Notes under the pieces: model-generated
Seen by the model: only the letters and a program-made list of their open reading frames with translations
Databases searched by the model: none
Told to the model about the DNA's origin: nothing
DNA from: Roseibium aestuarii
GTDB lineage: Bacteria; Pseudomonadota; Alphaproteobacteria; Rhizobiales; Stappiaceae
NCBI RefSeq assembly: GCF_008477545.1
Contig: NZ_VORA01000001.1
Span: 1,240,001 to 1,304,000, forward strand
Length of the DNA stretch: 64,000 nucleotides
Direction of reading: 5' to 3'
Position numbers and translations under genes: made by a program
Shown: one piece after another, positions 16,896 to 25,274 of the stretch
How the letters are laid out: every line of letters begins with the position of its first letter
How positions within the stretch are numbered: position 1 is the first letter of the stretch

Positions 16896-17750
16896 ATGAT
16901 CACTGCGGGAAGTTGTTATGTCGTCGCTGAAATCGGCATCAATCACAATGGAGATCTGGGCAAGGCCCTGACCATGATCCGCGCGGCGGCCGCTGCCGGA
17001 TGCGATGCGGTGAAATTCCAGAAGCGGACCCTCGACGTGGTCTATTCCGCCGAGGAGATGGCCCGCCCGCGCGAGAATGTCTTCGGCCCCACCAATGGCG
17101 ACCTCAAGCGCGGTCTCGAGTTCGGTGCCGAGGCCTATGACGAGATCGATGCCCTGTGCCGGGAGCTGGAGGTGGAGTGGTTCGCCTCCCCCTGGGACGA
17201 GGCCTCCGTCGACTTCCTGATGGGGTACGACACGCCCTATCTCAAGGTTGCCTCGGCCATGCTGACCGACCGGGACTTCCTGGCCCATTGCGCCGCAACC
17301 GGTCGCCCCTTGCTGGTCTCGACGGGCATGGCGGACATGCCGCTCATCGAGAAGGCCGTGGCTGCGCTGGAAGGGGCGGGGGCGACAATCGCCTGCCTCT
17401 ATCACTGCACCTCTACCTATCCCTGCCGCGACGAGGATCTGAACCTTCTGGGCATTACGACCCTCAAGGCGCGCTTCCCGCATCTGCCCATCGGCTATTC
17501 CGGCCACGAGACCGACTATCTGCCGAGCCTTGCCGCAGTTGCGCTGGGTGCGCTCTCCGTGGAGCGCCACGTCACCCTCAGCCGGGCGGACTGGGGGTCG
17601 GACCAGAAGGCCTCTCTGGAAATGGCGGAAGTTGCCGAAATGGTCGACGGCATCCGCCGCCTGCAGACCTGCCTGGGCGACGGGGTGATCCGCTTCCTGG
17701 ATGAGGAAAAGCCGATCGCTGAAAAGCTGCGACGCAAGGTAACTCTATGA
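16896..17750 (+). CDS. NeuB-like sugar-acid synthase lacking the SAF domain
   Basis: This 284-residue protein matches the TIM-barrel half of N-acetylneuraminate/legionaminate/pseudaminate synthases (NeuB, SpsE), which condense phosphoenolpyruvate with a hexose. Marks are AEIGINHNGD (11-20), VKFQKR (39-44), STGMAD (142-147), HCTSTYPC (170-177), IGYSGHE (199-205) and VERHVTLSRADWGSDQ (222-237). The barrel is complete, but the C-terminal SAF (antifreeze-like) domain is absent; normal NeuB proteins run to about 340-350 residues. The ATG at 16896 has AGAAGG nine bases upstream. It is the first gene of a five-gene run with a methyltransferase, a cytidylyltransferase-like protein, an aminotransferase and an SDR. 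The product is probably an unusual 3-deoxy ulosonic acid, but the substrate is unknown. Confidence 0.85.
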   Translation: MITAGSCYVVAEIGINHNGDLGKALTMIRAAAAAGCDAVKFQKRTLDVVYSAEEMARPRENVFGPTNGDLKRGLEFGAEAYDEIDALCRELEVEWFASPWDEASVDFLMGYDTPYLKVASAMLTDRDFLAHCAATGRPLLVSTGMADMPLIEKAVAALEGAGATIACLYHCTSTYPCRDEDLNLLGITTLKARFPHLPIGYSGHETDYLPSLAAVALGALSVERHVTLSRADWGSDQKASLEMAEVAEMVDGIRRLQTCLGDGVIRFLDEEKPIAEKLRRKVTL

Positions 17751-17859
17751 AAACCTGCAAGGCGCAGTGTAACGTGACGGTTCAGGGCAAATAGGCCGAG
17801 TCGCACCTGCAGGCGCATTGCCTGTGACGACCTTGGCGGACCTTGCGGAAGAGGAAAAC

Positions 17860-18543
17860 GTGTCGGCAGCGGAGATCTCCAGAGACTATCACGATTACGT
17901 CTTCAAGGAGGGTCGGCTTGTCGGTGACTTCGAGGGGATGTATCGCCACAGCGCCGAGATCCCTTGGCATCAGGACGCCAATTCCTTCGACATCATTTCC
18001 GACATCGATATCGCGATCCTGAAGCGTGGACGCCACCGCCGGATCTGCGATGTCGGCTGCGGGCTTGGCTACTTCACTGGACGCCTGAAGCGCGAGCTTC
18101 CCGGAACGGGCGGCGACGGGCCTGCGCAGGTCACCGGCACCGATGTCTCGCCCACGGCCATTGCCCGTGCCGCCGAGCTTTTCCCCGATTGCAGCTTCCG
18201 CCAGATGGATCTGCTCGCCGCCGACTGGAGGGCGCCGGAGGACCGCTTTGATCTTGTGGTCTGCCGTGGCGTGCTCTGGTACGTGGTGCATGATCTGGAT
18301 CTCGCCCTGCGCCGCATGGCGAGCCTGGGCGGCGAGGGCGCGCACATGCTGGTGACCCTGTCCTTCCCGCCGAGTGCCACCTGGGTCGGGCAGGAGGTTC
18401 TGGGCTCGGCCGAGGATCTGAAGCGCCATCTCTCGCAGGTCATGGACATTTCCTACTGGTGCGAGGAGCGGGACGCGAAGCACGGCTCCGTGCCCCTCTG
18501 CCATGCCTATGGCGCCATCCGTTCAGGGGAGATCTGGTCATGA
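17860..18543 (+). CDS. Class I SAM-dependent methyltransferase
   Basis: The protein, about 227 residues, has a Rossmann-type SAM site: ICDVGCGLGYF (motif I), TGTDVSPTAI (motif II, acidic Asp), then FDLVVCRGVLWYV at motif IV. The GTG at 17860 is chosen because GGAAGAGG lies about six bases upstream; in-frame TTG 17818 and GTG 17824 would add 12-14 residues with no clear ribosome-binding site. Its stop overlaps the ATG of the next gene by four bases, so it belongs to the sugar operon. A sugar or precursor methylation is the natural guess. The substrate cannot be named from sequence. Confidence 0.8.
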   Translation: MSAAEISRDYHDYVFKEGRLVGDFEGMYRHSAEIPWHQDANSFDIISDIDIAILKRGRHRRICDVGCGLGYFTGRLKRELPGTGGDGPAQVTGTDVSPTAIARAAELFPDCSFRQMDLLAADWRAPEDRFDLVVCRGVLWYVVHDLDLALRRMASLGGEGAHMLVTLSFPPSATWVGQEVLGSAEDLKRHLSQVMDISYWCEERDAKHGSVPLCHAYGAIRSGEIWS

Positions 18544-19280
18544 CCGCCTCGGCCCGTATCGGCTGCGTCTTTCAGGCCCGCATGAATTCCCTGCGCCTTC
18601 CCGGCAAGTCGCTCATGCCGCTCATGGGCAAGCCGCTGGTCCAGCGGGTGATCGAGCGTGCCATGCGCGCCACCCGGCCGGATGTCTTCATTCTGGCGAT
18701 CCCGGATCTGGCGAGCGACGATCCGCTCGTGGATGTGGCCCGGACCACCGGCGTGGAGCTGTTCCGGGGCTCCGAGGACGATGTGCTCTCGCGCTATGCG
18801 GAAGCCGTGCGCCGCTGGGATCTGGAAACGGTGGTGCGCATTCCCGCCGACAATCCGTGCCCCGAGCCCTGGGTCATCGATCTGACCATCGACTGTCACT
18901 TGCGCAGCGGCGAGGATCTGACGACCAGCTATCCGGATGTTCTGGCCACCGGCTTTCCCGATGGCATCGGCTGCGAGGTCTATCGCGGCAGCGTGTTGCT
19001 GGAGGCGGCGGAGACCTTCTTCAGCCCGCGCCACCGGGAGCATCCGCACACCTGTTTCTATGATCATCCGGAGCGCTATCGCATCGGCTCGCCGGCCTGC
19101 CCGGCAGAGCTGCGGCGCCCGGACATCATCCTCGACGTCAACACGCGAGATCAGTTCGAGCAGATCACCCAGCTCTACGAGGATCTCTATCCCCACAATG
19201 CGAGTTTCGGGATCTCCGACGTGATCGCCTGGTGGGACGGACGCAAGACACCGAAGAAGACGAAGCTCAAGCAGGGGTGA
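18540..19280 (+). CDS. SpsF/NeuA-like cytidylyltransferase-domain protein
   Basis: This 246-residue nucleotidyltransferase-fold protein has FQARMNSLRLPGKSL near residues 11-25, the signature of SpsF and related CMP-sugar synthetases (QARMxSxRLPGK), then MGKPLVQRVIER. IPADNPCPEP at about 103-112 corresponds to the metal-binding loop. NeuA- and SpsF-type enzymes activate 3-deoxy ulosonic acids with CTP, which fits the NeuB-like gene two positions upstream. The ATG overlaps the methyltransferase stop (ATGA). The tail is lysine-rich. The partnership suggests a CMP-activated acidic sugar; the alternative is that it activates an amino sugar or sugar alcohol, as the SpsF family is broad. Confidence 0.82.
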   Translation: MTASARIGCVFQARMNSLRLPGKSLMPLMGKPLVQRVIERAMRATRPDVFILAIPDLASDDPLVDVARTTGVELFRGSEDDVLSRYAEAVRRWDLETVVRIPADNPCPEPWVIDLTIDCHLRSGEDLTTSYPDVLATGFPDGIGCEVYRGSVLLEAAETFFSPRHREHPHTCFYDHPERYRIGSPACPAELRRPDIILDVNTRDQFEQITQLYEDLYPHNASFGISDVIAWWDGRKTPKKTKLKQG

Positions 19281-19291
19281 ACGGGGCGCAC

Positions 19292-20272
19292 ATGACGCAG
19301 GATCGGGTGGTCTACTGGAACGGGGAATTCATCCCGGAAACTGAAGCGCGGGTGTCGATCTATGACTGCGCCATGATGTTCGGCGATGCGGTCTTCGAGA
19401 TGACCCGCTCCTTCGCCGGTCGCCAGTTCAAGCTGCGCGAGCATCTGGAGCGCCTGCGCACCGGCCTGAAGATCCTGGAGTACGCGCAGGTTCCCTCGGT
19501 CGACGAGATGGAGGCCGCCTGTCTGGCCACCATCGCCGCCAATGCGCCCGGATTCCGCGAGGACGACGAGCACCGGCTGATGATCACCGTCACCCGCGGC
19601 CTCCTCGGCATCTATCGGGACGAGGTCGACCTGCCGATCGGCCAGAACCTGATCATCTCCGACTACCCGCTGCGCTGGACCGTCGCCGGCATGGGCGATC
19701 TCTTCGACACCGGCGTGAGCGGCGTCGTCCCCAGCCAGCGTGCCATTCCGGCCGCCTATCTCGATCCCAAGATCAAGAACCGCAGCCGAATGCATTACAT
19801 GGTCGCCAACATTCAGGCGGCCCGCATGTCCGGGTCCAACAACTGGGCGGTTCTGCTCGACGAGCGCGGCTGCCTGTCGGAAGGCACCGGCGCCAATCTG
19901 TTCCTCTTGCGCAAGGGCGAACTCCTGACGCCGCCGGGACGCGACGTGCTGCGCGGCATCAGCCGGGACTATGTGATCGACGAGCTGGCCCCTGCGCTGG
20001 GCCTGAGCGTGCGCGAGTGCGAGCTGGAACCCTATGACCTGCGGGTTGCCGAAGAGGCCTTCTTCACCGCAACGCCCTTCTGTCTGCTGCCGATGACCCG
20101 CTTCGAGGGGCAGCCGGTGGGCACGGGCGCGCCCGGTCCCGTGACGCAGGCCCTGCTGAAGGCCTGGGGCGAGACGGTCGGCATCGACATTGCCAGCCAG
20201 ATCAAGGGCTGGAACCGTCAGGGCGCCCTTGCCGATGCGCCCACCACCTATGCCTTCGGCAAGGGACGCTGA
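19292..20272 (+). CDS. Class IV aminotransferase (BCAT/D-amino acid transaminase-like)
   Basis: This 326-residue PLP enzyme of fold type IV opens with VYWNGEFIPETEARVSIYD. GDAVFEMTRS (31-40) and the family signature around SEGTGANLFLL (196-206) are clear; the PLP lysine is probably Lys160 or Lys162 in DPKIKNRS. Enzymes of this class transfer amino groups on branched-chain, D-amino or related acids. The gene begins 11 bases after the cytidylyltransferase and ends four bases before the SDR, so it sits tightly in the sugar operon. That context suggests amination of an unusual keto acid or supply of an amino acid substituent to the glycan, rather than general branched-chain metabolism. The function in detail is open. 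Confidence 0.82.
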   Translation: MTQDRVVYWNGEFIPETEARVSIYDCAMMFGDAVFEMTRSFAGRQFKLREHLERLRTGLKILEYAQVPSVDEMEAACLATIAANAPGFREDDEHRLMITVTRGLLGIYRDEVDLPIGQNLIISDYPLRWTVAGMGDLFDTGVSGVVPSQRAIPAAYLDPKIKNRSRMHYMVANIQAARMSGSNNWAVLLDERGCLSEGTGANLFLLRKGELLTPPGRDVLRGISRDYVIDELAPALGLSVRECELEPYDLRVAEEAFFTATPFCLLPMTRFEGQPVGTGAPGPVTQALLKAWGETVGIDIASQIKGWNRQGALADAPTTYAFGKGR

Positions 20273-20276
20273 GCCG

Positions 20277-21092
20277 ATGGCGGGCGCGTCGGCACCGGAG
20301 GGCCCCTCCACAACATCCGCCCTTTTTGACGTCACCGGCCGGGTCGTGATCGTCACCGGCGCGGCCCGTGGCAATGGCGCGGCCATCGCCGCCGGATTTG
20401 CAGCAGCGGGCGCCCATGTGGTGCGGGTGGACCGGATCGACCTGCCACCTCTGCCTCCTGTGGAAGAGCAGGCCCCAGTCGCCGGTCCCCCCCTCGATCT
20501 CACGGTCGATCTGGTCGAGGGCAGGTCCGCTTCGGGCGTTCTGGAGGCGACCCTGGACAGCTTCGGGCGGCTGGATGTTCTGGTCAACAATGCGGGCGTC
20601 AGCCTGGCCTGCGACGATCCTTATGCGGACAGTCCCGACGCCGAAGCGGTCTGGGACCGGACGCTGGCCGTCAATCTGGAGGCGGCCTGGCGTCTGGCGC
20701 GGGGCGCGGCGCGGATCATGGCGGGGCAGGGCAGTGGCTCGATCATCAATGTCACCAGTCTGGGAGCGGTGCGGGGCTTTCCCGGCAATCCATCCTATCA
20801 GGCATCCAAGGCGGCCCTGCGCCAGCTCACCCTGGCCCTGGCGCGGGACTTCGGCAAGCAGGGCGTGCGGGTGAACAATCTCTGCCCCGGCTACATCCAC
20901 ACCGCCATGACCGACGCGAGTTTCCGCGATCCGCAAAAACATGCCGAGAGACTGTCGCACATGATGCTGGACCGCTGGGGCATGTCGGAGGATCTCGTCG
21001 GCCCCTGCCTGTTTCTGGCCTCCGACGCCGCCCGCTATGTCACCGGCATCGACCTGCCTGTCGATGGCGGCTGGCTGGCCAGAGGGTTGTAA
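20277..21092 (+). CDS. SDR-family oxidoreductase of the sugar operon
   Basis: This 271-residue classical SDR has VTGAARGNG (26-34), NNAG (104-107), and catalytic Ser161, Tyr174 and Lys178 (YQASK). The C-terminus (YVTGIDLPVDGGW) is the normal family ending. The ATG starts four bases after the aminotransferase stop and it is the last gene of the plus-strand run; the next gene lies head-on 20 bases away. An insertion of about 20 residues rich in Pro (54-72) follows the second strand. A role in oxidising or reducing a hydroxyl or keto group of the sugar intermediate is inferred from context only. Confidence 0.85.
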   Translation: MAGASAPEGPSTTSALFDVTGRVVIVTGAARGNGAAIAAGFAAAGAHVVRVDRIDLPPLPPVEEQAPVAGPPLDLTVDLVEGRSASGVLEATLDSFGRLDVLVNNAGVSLACDDPYADSPDAEAVWDRTLAVNLEAAWRLARGAARIMAGQGSGSIINVTSLGAVRGFPGNPSYQASKAALRQLTLALARDFGKQGVRVNNLCPGYIHTAMTDASFRDPQKHAERLSHMMLDRWGMSEDLVGPCLFLASDAARYVTGIDLPVDGGWLARGL

Positions 21093-21112
21093 CGAAGCGC
21101 CAGAAGCGGGGC

Positions 21113-22288
21113 TCAGGTGAAGGGCGGCAACCACAGATCCAGCATCTGGTGGAATTGCAGCAGGGCCTGACGCTTCACCGCCACCGCCTTGTCCTGACGG
21201 GAGACAAATGCGCTGCGTCCCGAGCCGAGCGCGGTCCGCGCCAGCTCGCCCAGCCGGTCGAAGGCCTGCGGATCTGACAGGCTGACACACTGGTCCTCAA
21301 GCCCGAGCGCCGCATAGAGCCCGCCCACCTTGTGATGGGTGTCGATGCCGAGCGTCGGCACCTCCAGACCCAGCGGCACCAGATTGCCGTGGAAGCGCAT
21401 GGCGATGACCAGATCTGCCCGGCGATAGAGATCGAACCCGGCCGACCAGGCCTCACCCTGCAGATAGGGCGCGACACTCACCCGGGTCCGCCGCTGCCGG
21501 TCTTCCATGGCGGCAAGCGTCTCGGCAATCACCGCCAGATCCCAGTGGATATGGGGCACGAAGACACAGCCGAGATCCGGATCCTCCCGCAGCAACTCCG
21601 AGAGGAAACTGCCCATTCGCGCGCAGAAGGCGCTTGGCCCCTCGTCGCCTCCGCTGGAGGAGGAGGCGGTGGGAGAGCCGAAGCGCAGGTCGCCCATGTC
21701 TCCGGCCAGATTGACCACCATGAAGCGGCGGCAGTCGGCGGGGATGGCCGGCTGCTCGTGGCTGCGCGGCCGGGCGAAGAGCCCGCCGTCCGGGATCACG
21801 GCGATCCGGTCCGTATAGGCCTCGCCCAGATGCCGGCGCAGGATGTCGATGCTGCCGTCGTCGCGCAGGGAGACGACCCGGTCCGGCCGGGAAAACAGGC
21901 TGTCGAGGAAGCTCCGGCACCGCTCCATGGCCAGCGGACTGACGCCACGGGTCGCATCGACGCCCAGCCCGTAGAGGCAGAGCGGTCGCCTGATACCGTC
22001 CAGATAATCCGCCGCCGCCTCGATATAGGTGCCGCTTGCCGTGTCCTCCCGCCAGGTCTGGAACAGGCTGTCGCCCCCCAGGATCACCAGATCGTGCCGG
22101 TTCGCCTCGTCCAGGAAGGTGTCGTCGAAGTGCCGGGTCTTCCAGTGGATGTACTCCCGGATCTCCATGCGGGAATAGGAGAGGGGCAGGGTCATGTCCT
22201 CGGCCCGGGTGCGATAGGCCCCGTCATGCATGGCATTGTCGCCGATGTTGCCGATGAAGGACGCCAGATGCAGGACGCGCAGGGTCAT
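21113..22288 (-). CDS. Polysaccharide pyruvyl transferase family protein
   Basis: This 391-residue protein resembles the polysaccharide pyruvyl transferase family (CsaB, WcaK, ExoV), which puts ketal pyruvate on surface glycans using phosphoenolpyruvate. Supporting blocks are FIGNIGDNAM near the N-terminus, VILGGDSLFQTW near 67, and the C-terminal IAMRFHGNLVPLGLEVP with the conserved Arg-His-Gly. It overlaps the TPR gene downstream by four bases (ATGA), so both are translated together. It converges on the SDR of the sugar operon with a gap of 20 bases and no visible terminator. The acceptor is probably the glycan built by the neighbouring operon; that is inference. Confidence 0.8.
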   Translation of the reverse strand: MTLRVLHLASFIGNIGDNAMHDGAYRTRAEDMTLPLSYSRMEIREYIHWKTRHFDDTFLDEANRHDLVILGGDSLFQTWREDTASGTYIEAAADYLDGIRRPLCLYGLGVDATRGVSPLAMERCRSFLDSLFSRPDRVVSLRDDGSIDILRRHLGEAYTDRIAVIPDGGLFARPRSHEQPAIPADCRRFMVVNLAGDMGDLRFGSPTASSSSGGDEGPSAFCARMGSFLSELLREDPDLGCVFVPHIHWDLAVIAETLAAMEDRQRRTRVSVAPYLQGEAWSAGFDLYRRADLVIAMRFHGNLVPLGLEVPTLGIDTHHKVGGLYAALGLEDQCVSLSDPQAFDRLGELARTALGSGRSAFVSRQDKAVAVKRQALLQFHQMLDLWLPPFT

Positions 22289-24189
22289 GAGGAGATCCCG
22301 GCTCCCATTTCGGCAATCTGGCGCAGCCGCTCGGGCCTGTCCTCAGGCGCGAACCGGTCGACCCAGGCGCGCAGGTCTTCCGACAGGGGGCCGGCGATCC
22401 ACTCCGACGGCTTGTCGGCCGGAATGCGGTAATAGGTGACCGACGGGTGCCAGGGCGGGTTCTGCTGCCCGAGCAGCGTGATGCCGTTGGGCGGCCCGAA
22501 GCGCCAGCAGGGCGTGCCGAGTGCCCCCGCCAGATCCGCCACGCTCGTATTGGACGAGATGACCAGGTCGCAGCAGGCGGTGAGCGCGGCGGCGCCCTCG
22601 ATGTCGTCGCGCAGGTCGATATCGTCGAAGGCGTGAAAATCGATGCCGAGCCCCTCGCGCACGAAGCGGATCTCCCGCTCGATGGCGCTGTACTGGAGAT
22701 TGACGAAGATCGCCCCTTCCGTGCGCAGGATGGGCGCGGTTTCCAGGATGCTCATGTACCAGCGGGCGCGCGCGGCCGCGAGTTCCCCCGAGCGCCAGGC
22801 AAGCCCCACCACCGGCAGCCGTTCCCGCTCGGAAAAGCGGGTGATGTAGCTGGCTGCCCGGGTCATGTCCGGCTGCAGGGTCGGTTGCGGCGCGCGGGCG
22901 AAATCCTCTATGGACTTGCGGAAGAACACCGCCAGATCGGAGAGGCTGACCTGCACGTCGAAATCCTCGTCGTCCGTCTCCAGCGTCAGCCGGTTGAAGC
23001 TCTGGGTGCGGATCGGAATGTCCGGGAAGTTCCGGCGCAGGATCTCCTTCATCTTCAGCGGCGGCTCGAGGATGATTTCGCCGGCGACCGCCTGAACCTC
23101 GCGCAGCATGGAGACGTTGCGGATCGCATCCCCCATGCCCTGGTCGGTCCACACCAGGAGCCGCTTGCCGGAAATGTCCTCGCCCTGCCAGGCGGGCGTC
23201 TTGAAGATGCGGCGCAGGCAGGCCGAAGCCTTGTCGTCGAAGCGCCGGTGGTGCAGCGCGTAGCCTTCCTTCAGTCGGCCTGCCGCAAGATAGGCCAGCG
23301 ACAGGTTCCATTCCGCCGTCGGCAGGGGCGTGGGGCTGAGCCGGATCGCCGTCAGGAAGGCCTCGATGGCCTCCTCGAATTCGCCCACCCCGTGCAGGGT
23401 CACGCCCAGGGTCACATGCTTGTGCAGGTTGTTGGGATCCAGCTCCGCCGCCTTGCGGGCAAAGGGCAGGCCCTGGGCCGTCTCGCCGGTCTTGAACATG
23501 AGCCGTGCCACTTCGTGGAGCAGGTCCGCATTGGTCGGGAAGCGACGCAGGGCGTCCTGCAGCTCGACGCGGGCGCGGTCGTAATCCTCGATCTCCAGCC
23601 GCGAGCGGGATCGCTGGACAAAATTCTCCGGGTTGCCCGGATCGAGCTGGGCCGCCTTGTCGAAGAAGACCACTGCCTTGTCGTGGTCCTTGTTGTCGCG
23701 CAGCAGCACACCATAGTTGCGATAGGCATCGACGAAGCCGGGATGGGCGGCGATCAGCTGCCGGAAGATCTGCTCCGCTTCCGTCTTCCGCTCCATGTGC
23801 GAAAGCGCGATGCCCTTGAGATTGAGCGCCTCCACCAGCAGGGGATCGAGCGAGAGCGCCTTGTCGGCCGCCGCCATGACGCTCTGCGGGTCCATATGGG
23901 GCATGTCGGACAGGGTGCGCGCCAGATTGGCGTAAAACGGCGCCCGGTCCGGCGCGATGGCAATGGCGCGCTGGATATAGTCGAGCGCCTTGTCCGGGTC
24001 GCCCAGCTGCCGGTAGCAGACCCCGAGCAGATGATTGGCATCGGCCGATTGCGGTGTCTTCTTCAGAACGGCCTGATAGATCCGCTTGGCCTGTTCCACC
24101 TCTCCGGCCTTCTGAAGCGCGAGCGCCTTCTGCAGGCGCTGGACGAGGGTCGGCTGGGCGGGGGCGCGGAGCGCTTGCTTGGCGGCCAT
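22285..24189 (-). CDS. TPR protein with C-terminal glycosyltransferase-like domain
   Basis: This 634-residue protein has about seven TPR units over residues 10-300 (for example LLGVCYRQLGDPDKALDYI and LTLGV-type units with the usual Gly, Tyr/Phe and Pro positions). The C-terminal half resembles the GT-B fold of heptosyltransferase and SPINDLY-like proteins: RLLVWTDQGMGDAIRNVSML, VVGLAWRSG, then DLVISSNTSVADLAGALG and RFGPPNGITLLG. Such fusions occur in flagellin or polysaccharide glycosylation loci. The ATG has GGAG five bases upstream. It is the first gene of a two-gene minus operon with the pyruvyl transferase. Whether the C-terminal half still transfers sugar is unproven. Confidence 0.78.
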   Translation of the reverse strand: MAAKQALRAPAQPTLVQRLQKALALQKAGEVEQAKRIYQAVLKKTPQSADANHLLGVCYRQLGDPDKALDYIQRAIAIAPDRAPFYANLARTLSDMPHMDPQSVMAAADKALSLDPLLVEALNLKGIALSHMERKTEAEQIFRQLIAAHPGFVDAYRNYGVLLRDNKDHDKAVVFFDKAAQLDPGNPENFVQRSRSRLEIEDYDRARVELQDALRRFPTNADLLHEVARLMFKTGETAQGLPFARKAAELDPNNLHKHVTLGVTLHGVGEFEEAIEAFLTAIRLSPTPLPTAEWNLSLAYLAAGRLKEGYALHHRRFDDKASACLRRIFKTPAWQGEDISGKRLLVWTDQGMGDAIRNVSMLREVQAVAGEIILEPPLKMKEILRRNFPDIPIRTQSFNRLTLETDDEDFDVQVSLSDLAVFFRKSIEDFARAPQPTLQPDMTRAASYITRFSERERLPVVGLAWRSGELAAARARWYMSILETAPILRTEGAIFVNLQYSAIEREIRFVREGLGIDFHAFDDIDLRDDIEGAAALTACCDLVISSNTSVADLAGALGTPCWRFGPPNGITLLGQQNPPWHPSVTYYRIPADKPSEWIAGPLSEDLRAWVDRFAPEDRPERLRQIAEMGAGISS

Positions 24190-24428
24190 GGGGTCTCCGG
24201 TGTGCGCGACGGGTATGCCAGGCGTCGGGTGTGTCCGGCGACGGGCGTGATTCTTGCCCTCAGGATATCAAGCTGCCGCTACGTTTGCCTCCATATTTCC
24301 GTTAGGGCGTCTTGCGCTGGGCCCGTTGGGCCCGATCAGCAAGGTTGCAGGTCCTTCCCGCCGTTTGATAAGCAGACGGGACGCCGCAGCCCTTCCCACC
24401 CCGACCCATTCCGACCCGAGAGAGCCTC

Positions 24429-25124
24429 ATGTCCTCCACGCCGCTTCGTTCCGCCGCCACGCCCCCGGTCATCGTCTTCGATCTGGACGGGACCCTTGTC
24501 TCGTCGATGGATGATCTGGTCGTCACCCTCAACGTGGTGCTGGAGGCGGCCGGGCACGAGGCGATTGCGCCCGAAAGCGTGCGCACCATGGTCGGGCATG
24601 GGGCGAAGGTGCTGCTCCAGCGCGGGCTGGAGGCCAATGGCGTCGCCTGGACCGAGGACAGCCTTGCGCCTCTCTACGCCCATTTCCTCACCTATTACGA
24701 GGCCCACATTGCCGATCACACCCGGCCGTTCTCTGGTGTGGTCGACTGTCTGGCGAGGCTGCGCGACAGGGGCTTCCGCCTGGCGGTCTGCACCAACAAG
24801 GTGGAGCGCCTGACCTTGCCTCTGCTGGCGGCTCTCGACCTGACCTGGCATTTCGATGCGGTGGTGGGCGGTGATACGTTCGAGCGCCCCAAGCCCGACG
24901 CCCGGCCGGTTCTCGGTGCCATCGAGCGGGCCGGCGGCATGGTCACCGGTTCGGTGATGGTGGGCGACAGCGTGACCGACATCGACGCGGCCCGCGCCGC
25001 CGGCATACCGGTTGTCGCGGTGGATTTCGGCTACACGCCGGTGCCCGTGCGCGACCTTGGTCCCGACCGGGTGATTTCCCATTTCGATGACCTTGAGGCC
25101 GCGCTGGATGAGCTGAGCGTCTGA
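24429..25124 (+). CDS. gph: HAD-family phosphoglycolate phosphatase
   Basis: This 231-residue HAD hydrolase of subfamily IA should cleave 2-phosphoglycolate, a product of DNA end repair and of oxygenase side reactions. Asp18 and Asp20 in VFDLDGTL are the catalytic pair, CTNK is motif II, RPKPDARPVLGAI carries the motif III Lys, and MVGDSVTDI carries the motif IV acids. The helical cap lies between about 30 and 95. The length and motif spacing fit Gph. It is monocistronic with a strong terminator about 90 bases downstream. Other HAD-IA phosphatases look similar, so the exact substrate is likely rather than certain. Confidence 0.82.
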   Translation: MSSTPLRSAATPPVIVFDLDGTLVSSMDDLVVTLNVVLEAAGHEAIAPESVRTMVGHGAKVLLQRGLEANGVAWTEDSLAPLYAHFLTYYEAHIADHTRPFSGVVDCLARLRDRGFRLAVCTNKVERLTLPLLAALDLTWHFDAVVGGDTFERPKPDARPVLGAIERAGGMVTGSVMVGDSVTDIDAARAAGIPVVAVDFGYTPVPVRDLGPDRVISHFDDLEAALDELSV

Positions 25125-25213
25125 GCCGCGCCGCGCTGCCCATTACCGCGAAAGGGCATTTGCCGGCGCATCAGGCAGCCTTTCCCTGGCAGGCCGATCG
25201 TTTGATCGATGTG

Positions 25214-25239
25214 AAAAACGGCCCGCGAGGGCCGTTTTT
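25214..25239. terminator. Bidirectional terminator between gph and a VPLPA-CTERM gene
   Basis: AAAAACGGCCC / GGGCCGTTTTT with a GCGA loop has A-run and T-run on both sides, and lies between convergent genes, so it can serve both. Confidence 0.9.
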
Positions 25240-25274
25240 CGTCGTGATTCGGAAAGACCGGAGTGCTGCCGCGA

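Noticed and set aside
22447..24813. Long frame antisense to the TPR gene and into gph
   Set aside because: Sequence lacks any motif and overlaps two well-supported genes.
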